Source of the DNA: CAYOBW01 sp964402115
GTDB taxonomy: Bacteria > Verrucomicrobiota > Kiritimatiellia > UBA8416 > CAYOBW01
Assembly (NCBI GenBank): GCA_964402115.1
Contig: CAYOBW010000125.1
Coordinates: 1 to 20,064 of the forward strand
Reading direction: 5' to 3'
Length of the DNA: 20,064 nucleotides
Shown: positions 1 through 5,647 of the stretch, one piece after another
How the letters are laid out: every line of letters starts with the position of its first letter
How positions within the stretch are numbered: the stretch's first letter is position 1
Position numbers and translations under genes: made by a program
Notes under the pieces: model-generated
Seen by the model: the letters and a program-made list of their open reading frames with translations, nothing else
Databases searched by the model: none
What the model was told of the DNA's origin: nothing

Positions 1-111
1 CAAGGCTGCGGACCAGTTCACGAACCGACCGCCGAACCCTGGCCCGTACCTATGGCCGCGCCTGCCCGCGTCCTGCTGGTGCTGAGGATGCAACGCGACG
101 CGAACCGACAG

Positions 112-387
112 CTAGCCACCGCGCAACAATAGCCAACCCACAAATACGACAACGAGTCCGACGCCGATCCATACCAGCACGACAAGGCCCTGTTGTTTTA
201 CAACATGAGATTGTACGGCCGCCTGGAACTGATCTATGACGGCACTCGCTTGCCGCTTGCCAAGACCGTCAATCAGACCCTGATCCTTCAAGCCGTGTTC
301 CCAGAGCCACTGCTTCTGCTTCATCGTAGCTTTGCCCTCGTACGGCTGGCGGTCTGGAACGGTGAACTCCACATCTATCTTGCTCAT
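112..387 (-). CDS. Small C-tail-anchored membrane protein, function unknown
   Basis: This encodes 91 residues. Residues 1-65 are soluble and include a helical stretch at about 20-54 (ATMKQKQWLWEHG, then LGKRQASAVIDQF). That pattern resembles short helical modules of the type KQ..L..LG....L.K..AS.LID seen in assorted bacterial proteins; the resemblance is from memory. A single strongly hydrophobic segment at about 68-88 is followed by RGG, so the protein should be tail-anchored with the bulk in the cytoplasm. The ATG at 387 is chosen over a GTG at 408 in the same frame because GGGAGGGG (complement of 392-399) sits at Shine-Dalgarno distance in front of it. The next gene on the same strand (879-553) is also a small membrane protein, about 165 bp upstream. 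I do not recognise the family. Confidence 0.6.
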   Translation of the reverse strand: MSKIDVEFTVPDRQPYEGKATMKQKQWLWEHGLKDQGLIDGLGKRQASAVIDQFQAAVQSHVVKQQGLVVLVWIGVGLVVVFVGWLLLRGG

Positions 388-496
388 TTCGCCCCTCCCG
401 TTAACCACTGCACGACACTAAGGCGTAACCCGGTTCGACAGCACATCATCTCGCCCTCTCCGCCCTCCAAAACGCCCATGGCGCCGCCGGCAACCC

Positions 497-524
497 CGGC
501 CGCCCACGATGCCCCACAACGCGC
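497..524. repeat. 28-bp direct repeat, copy 1
   Basis: These 28 bp are identical to 1114-1141 and in the same orientation. The shared sequence begins CGGCCGCCCACGATGC and ends CACAACGCGC. Flanking bases do not match. The two copies are 617 bp apart and bracket the small membrane gene at 553-879. This copy lies between that gene's stop and the start of the gene at 112-387. Confidence 0.85.
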
Positions 525-552
525 CGGCCCGACAATTCGCCAGCCTGCCAGT

Positions 553-879
553 CTACTCAAACTTCACGTTATGTACCGCAGCCAGGATTTGATTGGTCTT
601 CTGGACTTCTACCGTGAGAGTAGAGAGACCAATCGCCGGATGCTCGGCCGATTGCGCCTTGAGTAAAGCCGCCAAGATTTGGTTGGTCTTCTGGGCTTCA
701 ACGGTGAGGCCGGACAGCCCCGTTGCCAGTTTCTCAGACAATTGCGCCATGCGGTCAAGCCGGGGCTTGATGCCGAAGATGGCGAATGGCAGGACAAGCC
801 AGAGAACCGCCAAGTACAGCAAGAACATGAAGAAGATGATGTACGCAAATACTCCGCCAACCATGAAGGTGCTATCCAT
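553..879 (-). CDS. Small membrane protein with a duplicated 18-residue segment
   Basis: This encodes 108 residues. Residues 8-36 form a long hydrophobic membrane segment, followed by a basic and amphipathic tail. The tail contains two near-identical segments at 54-71 and 84-101 (GLSGLTVEAQKTNQILAA and GLSTLTVEVQKTNQILAA, 16 of 18 identical, 30-residue period). They are probably a short coiled coil or amphipathic helix after a recent in-frame duplication, since the DNA copies at 667-720 and 577-630 are still clearly alike. The ATG at 879 is preceded on its strand by a run of G (complement of 889-896) as a loose ribosome binding site. The family is not recognised; by layout it could be a small phage- or stress-type membrane protein, but nothing proves it. 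Confidence 0.6.
   Translation of the reverse strand: MDSTFMVGGVFAYIIFFMFLLYLAVLWLVLPFAIFGIKPRLDRMAQLSEKLATGLSGLTVEAQKTNQILAALLKAQSAEHPAIGLSTLTVEVQKTNQILAAVHNVKFE
577..720 (-). repeat. In-gene tandem duplication (two 54-bp copies)
   Basis: The plus-strand segments 577-630 and 667-720 share a stretch such as GATTTG[A/G]TTGGTCTTCTGG and encode the duplicated helix of the 108-residue membrane protein. The period is 90 bp. Confidence 0.75.
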
Positions 880-1041
880 TGTGCTATCCCCCCCCTTTTC
901 AGTGTCGCCACGAATCCACGAGCATCAGGCACCTGACCGTACAATGATCGTGTTTCCGTGGCAAACAGATTTGGGGAAGACGCGGTTACGCCAAGCTAGA
1001 CGCGAGGCGGTCCGGGAGTGTAAAGCACTGCTGCGGCTCAC

Positions 1042-1067
1042 CACGGGGGCTGCGCCGCGCCCCCGTG
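1042..1067. repeat. Strong 9-bp stem hairpin
   Basis: CACGGGGGC at 1042-1050 and GCCCCCGTG at 1059-1067 are perfect inverted repeats around an 8-nt loop. No T-tract follows on either strand, so an intrinsic terminator is unlikely. It may be a stand-alone palindromic element. Confidence 0.6.
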
Positions 1068-1113
1068 TAAGGCTCTGGTGCACCCGACACGGTCCGGCTG
1101 ACGGTCTCGCAAT

Positions 1114-1141
1114 CGGCCGCCCACGATGCCCCACAACGCGC
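1114..1141. repeat. 28-bp direct repeat, copy 2
   Basis: This is identical to 497-524. It lies upstream of the small membrane gene read on the minus strand, about 235 bp before its ATG. With copy 1 it frames a 617-bp unit containing one small gene. Confidence 0.85.
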
Positions 1142-1406
1142 TGGACATGCCGCCCATGTCTTCACCCGCGCCGGCACCGTCACGCCCCGACCTGGCACGC
1201 CGGCGGGGCAGGAAACGGCACCCTGCGAAAACCGCTGTTCAAGACGCATGAAAGAGAAATGAAAGTATTTCCCGATAGCATGCGCATTTATGGGCCGAAA
1301 GCGACACTCAGCCGGGAGTGCCTGATTTCCCCTGCAAAACCGCGTATTTCCTCGAAATGCGTGGCTATTCCGGCGATTCTTAAGGGGGGCGTGCGGGGGG
1401 CTCGTT

Positions 1407-1450
1407 GCGGTTTAGGAAACCGCTGCTCTGTCCAACTGAGCTACCGGGGT
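1407..1450 (-). pseudogene. Truncated tRNA-Arg (anticodon CCT), 5' part only
   Basis: On the minus strand from 1450, a 7-nt acceptor 5' strand (ACCCCGG) is followed by TA and a D arm (GCTC, 9-nt loop with GG, GAGC). Next comes A26 and then a perfect anticodon arm (GCGGT, loop TTCCTAA, ACCGC). The anticodon CCT reads AGG, hence arginine. After ACCGC the sequence becomes AACGAG and then C-rich. There is no TTCRANY T-loop, no T stem and no 3' acceptor strand complementary to ACCCCGG. The gene is therefore broken after about position 43 of the tRNA. It may be a scar of an integration or deletion event in a tRNA-Arg gene. Confidence 0.75.
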
Positions 1451-1674
1451 GTCAACGGCATGCGACACATTCCATGAGCGCGCCGGGGAAGACATGCGCA
1501 CGTCTCTCTCCCATGGGCGCGTTCACGGGCAGACTATGCACCATGAACGCGAAATGCCGCAAGCCCATTCGGCAGGCGCAGGAAGCGCCCCGGTTGCTCA
1601 GCGGTCCACCCGGAGCTTAACGACCGGGGCCGGCCGTCTCGAGCCCCCCCCCTGCGCGCGAGGCCGCGCTGAGA

Positions 1675-1722
1675 TAACATGACGAGACTGCCGGCGGTCT
1701 CTCCGCGCGTGCCGGGACGGCC
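1675..1722. repeat. Dispersed intergenic repeat, copy 1 (48-bp core)
   Basis: The core matches 17156-17203 at 42 of 48 positions. Similarity extends some 25-30 bp further to the left in GC-rich sequence. It contains GAGACTGCC next to GGCGGTCTC, a 9-bp palindrome with one G.T wobble. Both copies lie in intergenic DNA about 15.5 kb apart. Confidence 0.7.
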
Positions 1723-1768
1723 TGTTTCTCGCCGCACTTCATCCGTGGACTTTCCGTGCTGCAAATTG

Positions 1769-1782
1769 GGTGACACGTCACC
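1769..1782. promoter_or_regulatory. 14-bp dyad (possible operator)
   Basis: GGTGAC and GTCACC flank a 2-nt centre. The symmetry and size suit a dimeric regulator, but no adjacent promoter or regulator gene is visible. It lies about 170 bp beyond the stop of the CBM48-like gene. Confidence 0.2.
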
Positions 1783-1948
1783 GGAGAGGCCCGCGATACG
1801 TGGGGCTTGGTTCGCAGGAATAGTTGCGATCCCGGAGCTCTGTCAGGAGTCGTTACCCCGCAGCAGCGCCGGGATCTGCAACCGATACCATCTGCGGTCT
1901 AGCACCACCGAGGCGGACGCATCGGCCTGCAGTCAGTATCTAAGATCG

Positions 1949-2227
1949 TCACGCTTGAACGCAAATCAGGCTGTTCGCCGTCCCGTGGCAATTCGAGACC
2001 GACTCCGGACAGTTCGGGTCTGTGCGCCAGTCGCCGTCGACCACGAACTTGTACTCGTGTTTCCCTTGCGGAAAGGCGATGGCGGTCTTGTAGTGACCGC
2101 TAGCGGGGGTGTCCTTCATGACGTTGGCCGAGGGATCCCAGCCATTAAACGCACCGACCACGGACACTCTGCTCCCGGGCGCTGCCGCCAGCTGGAATTC
2201 TATTTTCTTGCGCGCTTGCTTCTTCAC
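1949..2227 (-). CDS. Stand-alone CBM48-like (AMPK/isoamylase N-terminal) glycogen-binding protein
   Basis: This encodes 92 residues and is almost entirely one carbohydrate-binding β-sandwich. The hallmark segments are KKIEFQLAAAPGSRVSVVG, then AFNGWDPSAN, then GHYKTAIAFPQGKHEYKFVVDG and WRTDPNCPES. The same pattern occurs in isoamylase and branching-enzyme N-terminal domains and in the AMPK β subunit; single-domain versions are common in PVC bacteria (family knowledge). It should bind α-glucans and act as an adaptor or sensor, with no catalytic residues of its own. The GTG at 2227 is preferred because the protein then begins KKQARKKIEF, as in homologues I remember, with a G-rich AGAGGCGGGG upstream. 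A frame-open extension to a GTG at 2290 (113 residues) is the alternative. It is transcribed divergently from the histidine kinase. Confidence 0.8.
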   Translation of the reverse strand: MKKQARKKIEFQLAAAPGSRVSVVGAFNGWDPSANVMKDTPASGHYKTAIAFPQGKHEYKFVVDGDWRTDPNCPESVSNCHGTANSLICVQA

Positions 2228-2385
2228 GTTGTGTTTTCCCCGCCTCTGCTCTTGCGTTTGGCTTAACCATGCTGCCAGTGTCCCGGACACACTGTTCTGT
2301 TTCTACTGACGGCACGCTACGCGACGAGGCGCAGCCAAGCTATGGGGTGTAACCCTACTGCGTCGGCGGACACCGCGCAGGACGA

Positions 2386-2402
2386 CAGGCGCTACGAGCC
2401 TG
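2386..2402. repeat. Hairpin with GCTACGA loop, copy 1
   Basis: CAGGC (2386-2390) and GCCTG (2398-2402) enclose GCTACGA. The second copy at 17241-17263 keeps GCTACGA in the loop but has a different, still complementary stem (CAGCGGG/CCCGCTG). Further similarity (GACAG before, CTGYCTTG after) supports common origin. Confidence 0.5.
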
Positions 2403-2442
2403 CTGTCTTGGCCGTCATGCGAATCGCACCAGCGGGTAATCC

Positions 2443-2471
2443 TTGAATCCCGGACAGCGCGACGGTATGGT
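2443..2471 (+). promoter_or_regulatory. Weak candidate promoter for the histidine kinase
   Basis: TTGAAT (2443-2448), a 17-nt spacer and TATGGT (2466-2471) resemble a sigma-70 promoter, each box matching four of six positions. Transcription would start only about 10 nt before the ATG at 2488, leaving a very short leader, so this is tentative. Confidence 0.25.
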
Positions 2472-2487
2472 TAACCAAGAGGTGGCG

Positions 2488-4008
2488 ATGCGAAAACCCG
2501 TGTTCTCCAAGTTGGCGGAGGGAAAAGACCAGGAGATCTTCAACTTCGCCCCCGTGCCCATGGCCCTGGCATCCAGGCAGGGCCGGTTTCTCCATGTCAA
2601 TCCCGCCTTCTGCGAGTTCCTCGGGTATGCGGAGCGGGCACTGCAGGGCATGACGATCCGGCAGGTAACCCATCCTGATGACTGGCGTGTTTCCAGTGCC
2701 GCGATCCGTCGAGTGTGGTCACCGCAGGCGACAGACATGCTCCCATTGGAGAAACGGTATCTCCGCAAGGGTGGGAAGGTCGTGTGGGGTCACACGTATG
2801 CTCGTGTGCTCCAGGATGCACGGGGCAAGAAGGGGGTTGCCATCCGAGCGCAGGGAATCCGCAGCGAAGCGGGACGCGTTGTGGCGATCGTCGGCACGAC
2901 GCGCGACGTCACTGCGCGTCACGAGACGGAAATAGCGCTACGGCAGGCCGAGGCCCAGTACCGCACGACGATCAATGCGATGAGCGATGCCATCCATGCA
3001 GTCGATCGTGACCTGCGCATTGACCTGGCTAACGAGGCCTTCATGAGCAGGAACCGGCGACTTGGCCTCGAAACGAACGTCGTTGGCCGCCGCGTGTTCG
3101 ACGTATTCCCGTTCCTGCCCAGGAAGGTCAAAGCGGAGTACGCGGGGGTGTTCAGGAACGGGAAGGTTCTCCGAACCGAGGAGATCACGAAGACTCAACC
3201 TGGCGGCGAGGAAATCGTCACCGAGACTTTGAAGATACCCATACATGCGGATGGGAAGGTGGTGAGAGTTCTCACCGTCGTTCGCGACATCACCGACCGC
3301 AAGTTGGCGGAGCAATCCTTGCAGAAGGCGCATGACGAACTGGAACTGAGGGTCATGGAGCGGACCGCCAAGCTGAGGGCGCTGACCGTTCAACTGGAGC
3401 AGGCTGAGGAGAATGAGCGGAAGCGCATAGCCCAGGTCCTGCATGAGGAGCTTCAGCAGATCATCGTGGGGGCCAGGATGATGCTCAAGGGACTGAGGAC
3501 GGGGATGGCCAGGGGGAATCCGCAGGAAACGATCGAGCAGGTGGATGGTGTTCTGATTAAGGCCCACCAGGTCACGCGAGCCCTGTGTCTGGGTCTTCAT
3601 CCGCCGATTCTGTTCGATGCCGGAGTGGGTGAGGGGCTGGAGTTTCTCGCCGACGACATGAAGTGTAACTTCGGCCTTACCACCACGCTGGAACTGGACG
3701 AGACGGCGGAACCTCCCACGCCCGCATTGCGCGCTTTCATCTTCCGTGCGGTTCGCGAACTGCTCCTCAACGTGGTGAAGCATGCTGGCCCAACGCGGGC
3801 AGTGGTGCGGATGGCGCCAGTCGACGCAGACTCGCTGCTGATTGAGGTAAAGGACGAGGGCGTGGGTTTCGATCCAACGCGCAACAGGCCGACAAGCTTC
3901 GGCCTCTTCAGCATCCGGGAACGGGTGGATTTCCTTGGCGGACAGAGCAAGATAGTCAGCGCCCCGGGCAAGGGTACATGCATCCAGTTGACCTTGCCGA
4001 GACGGTGA
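2488..4008 (+). CDS. Cytoplasmic PAS-PAS sensor histidine kinase (HisKA_3/NarL-partner type)
   Basis: This encodes 506 residues with no membrane segment, so it is a soluble sensor. The order is PAS 1 (about 15-145), PAS 2 (about 155-275), a helical linker (about 280-312), a HisKA_3 dimerisation and phosphoacceptor domain (about 305-370), and an HATPase (about 410-505). The phosphoacceptor is His319 in ERKRIAQVLHEELQQ. The N box is ELLLNVVKHAG (Asn428), the G1 box DEGVGFDP and the G2 box GLFSIRERVDFLGG. This subfamily normally phosphorylates NarL/FixJ response regulators, but none is encoded nearby, so it is an orphan in this window. The ATG at 2488 is chosen because AAGAGGT lies 4-5 nt upstream. 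In-frame TTG 2443 and ATG 2467 lack a ribosome binding site. The signal sensed is not evident. Confidence 0.9.
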   Translation: MRKPVFSKLAEGKDQEIFNFAPVPMALASRQGRFLHVNPAFCEFLGYAERALQGMTIRQVTHPDDWRVSSAAIRRVWSPQATDMLPLEKRYLRKGGKVVWGHTYARVLQDARGKKGVAIRAQGIRSEAGRVVAIVGTTRDVTARHETEIALRQAEAQYRTTINAMSDAIHAVDRDLRIDLANEAFMSRNRRLGLETNVVGRRVFDVFPFLPRKVKAEYAGVFRNGKVLRTEEITKTQPGGEEIVTETLKIPIHADGKVVRVLTVVRDITDRKLAEQSLQKAHDELELRVMERTAKLRALTVQLEQAEENERKRIAQVLHEELQQIIVGARMMLKGLRTGMARGNPQETIEQVDGVLIKAHQVTRALCLGLHPPILFDAGVGEGLEFLADDMKCNFGLTTTLELDETAEPPTPALRAFIFRAVRELLLNVVKHAGPTRAVVRMAPVDADSLLIEVKDEGVGFDPTRNRPTSFGLFSIRERVDFLGGQSKIVSAPGKGTCIQLTLPRR

Positions 4009-4116
4009 CATGCCGAAGCGGGGCTCCCCACGACGGAACCCCTCCTTCATCGTGAAACCGGGAGTTCGTCCGCAAACTACGCAGATGGGTCATTTCAAGG
4101 AACGCAAGGGGGAGGG

Positions 4117-4191
4117 GCTAACGGCGGGGACCGCCGTCTCCACGCCTCGTCGCCTGCCCACGCGATGGAGACAGCCGTCCGGGCCGTTAGC
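4117..4191. repeat. 75-nt palindromic element (26-bp imperfect inverted repeats)
   Basis: The left arm 4117-4142 and right arm 4166-4191 pair at 22 of 26 positions around a 23-nt centre. The outer 9 bp (GCTAACGGC/GCCGTTAGC) and the inner GTCTCCA/TGGAGAC are perfect. No target-site duplication is visible. The arm resembles 1616-1642 (CTTAACGACCGGGG, then GCCGTCTC), suggesting a repeat family. It lies 108 bp after the kinase stop and could also act as a transcription end. Confidence 0.65.
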
Positions 4192-4246
4192 ACCTTATAG
4201 GTTCAGAACTGCTCTGAAAAGCAAGTTGCTCATGATTCAGTAAGCC

Positions 4247-4354
4247 GGTCTCATCAAGCCCGTTACGGCGCTCGACGCACTCTTGCAGGAGACCAACGAG
4301 TTGATTGCGATCTTCGTGGCGAGTCTAAAGACAACCGGGAAGGAACGGGATTGA
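4247..4354 (+). pseudogene. C-terminal remnant of a four-helix-bundle (23S rRNA IVP family) protein
   Basis: This frame reads GLIKPVTALDALLQE followed by TNELIAIFVASLKTTGKERD and a TGA at 4352. The segment ELIAIFVASLKT matches the last helix of four-helix-bundle proteins of the 23S rRNA intervening-sequence family (PF05635), a very common PVC and Bacteroidetes gene. A TAA at 4241 lies immediately upstream in the same frame, and the preceding sequence has no matching N-terminal helices. Only about 36 of the usual 115-130 residues survive. The assignment rests on remembered family pattern. Confidence 0.55.
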
Positions 4355-4455
4355 CTTCGACAATCTGCGTGACAGGCCCACGTTAGGTGCCTTAACCGCC
4401 GGGAACTCTATAGGATAACAAGAAATCGTGGGACCCCGCGACAGTATGTGGGTAT

Positions 4456-4494
4456 GTGCGTGCGGTGACATTCCCCACTCACACACTCACGCAC
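4456..4494. repeat. 7-bp inverted repeat with long loop
   Basis: GTGCGTG (4456-4462) and CACGCAC (4488-4494) are separated by 25 nt that are rich in CAC/ACA. Its role is unknown. Confidence 0.3.
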
Positions 4495-4500
4495 TTGGGT

Positions 4501-4517
4501 TGTGGGCAAAGCCCACA
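4501..4517. repeat. Short hairpin TGTGGGC-AAA-GCCCACA
   Basis: A perfect 7-bp stem with a 3-nt loop lies about 190 bp upstream of the DUF1080 start. No T-tract follows. It could be a structured leader or a decayed terminator. Confidence 0.35.
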
Positions 4518-4708
4518 TGAGGTGCAAGGCCAGCCCCCTGCGTCACCGAGTCGTGCCGCTCAAAATCGCGCTTTCATCGAATCGGGCGGGTGTGCTATCA
4601 AGTCGGGGCGCAGTCGGCGCACGGCGTGGGGGGCTGGGGTCTTGCAGGCATGGCGGATGAACCACCAGGCATGGCCTTCGCCCGCCGCACGCGGCGGAGG
4701 CTGGGCCC

Positions 4709-5539
4709 ATGGAGGAGCGGATGATGACGATGCGCGCGAGCCGGAACGGACGGGGCTGGTGGGGTGCGGCGGTGGGTCTCGGTGGCATGCTGCTGCTGGC
4801 CGGCGCGGTCGTGGCCGAGGACGCCCCCGCCAAGGGGCAGTGGATCAGCATGTTCAACGGCAAGGACCTGGAGGGCTGGACCCCGAAGATCCGCGGCTGC
4901 CCGCTGGGCGAGAACTTCAAGAACACCTTCCGCGTCACGAACGGCGTGCTGTGCGTCAGCTTCGACCAGTACGAGCAGTTCGACAACCGCTTCGGCCACT
5001 TGTTCTACAAGCAGGCCTATTCCAACTACATCATGCGGCTCGAGTACCGCTTCACCGGCGATCAGTGCCCCGGCGGGCCGGGCTGGGCCTACCGTAACAG
5101 CGGCGTCATGGTGCACGGCCAGCCGCCCGCCACCATGGATGTGGGTCAGAACTTTCCGGTGTCGATCGAGGTGCAGATCCTCGGCGGCAACGGCAAGGAC
5201 GAGCGCAGCACGGGCAACATGTGCTCGCCGGGCACGCACATCGTGAAGGACGGCAAGCTCTACACGCCGCACGGCCTTAATTCGAAATCGAAGACGTTCC
5301 ACGGCGATCAGTGGGTGCAGCTGGAGATCGAGGTGCATGGGGCGGACCGCATCGTACACAGGATCAACGGCGAGGCCGTGCTGGAATACACGGGACCCCA
5401 GCTCGACCCGAATGACGGCGACGCGAAGAAGCTGGTCAAGGACGGCCAGGTGCTGCTCACGGGCGGTTCGATCTCGCTGCAGTCCGAGAGCCACCCGTGC
5501 GAGTTTCGCAAGATCGAAATCCAGCCGCTGGAGAAGTAG
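4709..5539 (+). CDS. Secreted DUF1080 (3-keto-disaccharide hydrolase domain) protein
   Basis: This encodes 276 residues. A signal peptide is clear: basic RASRNGRGWW, a hydrophobic core GAAVGLGGMLLLAGAVVA, and cleavage after VVA at about residue 36. Residues 44-273 form the DUF1080/3KGH concanavalin-like sandwich. Typical segments are WISMFNGKDLEGWTPK at the start, YRNSGVMVHGQPP and VSIEVQILGG in the middle, and GSISLQSESHPCEFRKIEI at the end. Family members hydrolyse 3-keto-glycosides, or may bind sugars, in the periplasm; the exact substrate cannot be read from sequence. The ATG at 4709 has GGAGG 8 nt upstream. The ATG at 4724, with GGAGGAG 6 nt upstream, is equally usable and would shorten the n-region by five residues. 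A hairpin overlapping the stop probably ends the transcript, so this gene is likely monocistronic. Confidence 0.88.
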   Translation: MEERMMTMRASRNGRGWWGAAVGLGGMLLLAGAVVAEDAPAKGQWISMFNGKDLEGWTPKIRGCPLGENFKNTFRVTNGVLCVSFDQYEQFDNRFGHLFYKQAYSNYIMRLEYRFTGDQCPGGPGWAYRNSGVMVHGQPPATMDVGQNFPVSIEVQILGGNGKDERSTGNMCSPGTHIVKDGKLYTPHGLNSKSKTFHGDQWVQLEIEVHGADRIVHRINGEAVLEYTGPQLDPNDGDAKKLVKDGQVLLTGGSISLQSESHPCEFRKIEIQPLEK

Positions 5540-5557
5540 CCCGGGGCGGCTATTCTC
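5531..5557 (+). terminator. Hairpin overlapping the DUF1080 stop codon
   Basis: GAGAA (bulged G) TAGCC pairs with GGCTATTCTC around a 6-nt GC loop, a 10-bp stem with one bulge. The 3' side is pyrimidine-rich (TTCTCTCTCG) rather than a true T-tract. It separates the DUF1080 gene from the promoter that follows 6 nt later. Confidence 0.5.
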
Positions 5558-5562
5558 TCTCG

Positions 5563-5590
5563 TTGACTCGCCGCGGTATTTCCCTACAAT
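5563..5590 (+). promoter_or_regulatory. Sigma-70-type promoter for the DHOD-like/lpxI/lpxB operon
   Basis: TTGACT (5563-5568), a 16-nt spacer and TACAAT (5585-5590) match the consensus at 5 of 6 in both boxes. The start would fall near 5597, giving a leader of about 50 nt before the ATG at 5648. Confidence 0.7.
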
Positions 5591-5647
5591 CCGTGGCTCG
5601 AATGGACCCGCATTGACGAAACGCAATCAATAACGAGGAGTGCATAT

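Larger units (their letters stand above)
880..1948. other. Gene-poor 1.07-kb region
   Basis: No open reading frame here looks like a real gene. The frames present are arginine- and proline-rich and have no recognisable domain. The region holds the second 28-bp repeat, a strong hairpin, a tRNA fragment, a dispersed repeat and a 14-bp dyad, each listed separately. It looks like a patch of inserted and decayed DNA. Confidence 0.6.
4009..4708. other. 700-bp intergenic region
   Basis: No intact gene is supported here. The region contains a 75-nt hairpin element (4117-4191), the decayed end of a four-helix-bundle gene (4247-4354) and two short dyads near 4456-4517. It precedes the DUF1080 gene. 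No convincing promoter was found for that gene. Confidence 0.6.

Noticed and set aside
986..997. TTACGCCAAGCT, identical to part of the common lacZα cloning-vector region
   Set aside because: The match is only 12 nt and the flanks (GCGG before, AGACGCG after) do not match vector sequence, so it is taken as chance rather than contamination.
409..1141. Integron cassette array with attC sites around the small genes
   Set aside because: The 28-bp repeat has no RYYYAAC/GTTRRRY core pair and no integrase is present. The cassette idea is kept only as a loose analogy.
593..1477. 294-residue plus-strand frame across the small-gene region
   Set aside because: It runs antisense through the small membrane gene and then through the tRNA fragment; composition is random-looking and no ribosome binding site is seen.
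2938..4050. 370-residue minus-strand frame opposite the histidine kinase
   Set aside because: Low-complexity composition and no recognisable domain; the plus strand encodes a complete kinase with all motifs.
4010..4243. 77-codon plus-strand frame after the kinase
   Set aside because: It crosses the 75-nt hairpin element, has no ribosome binding site and no recognisable sequence.
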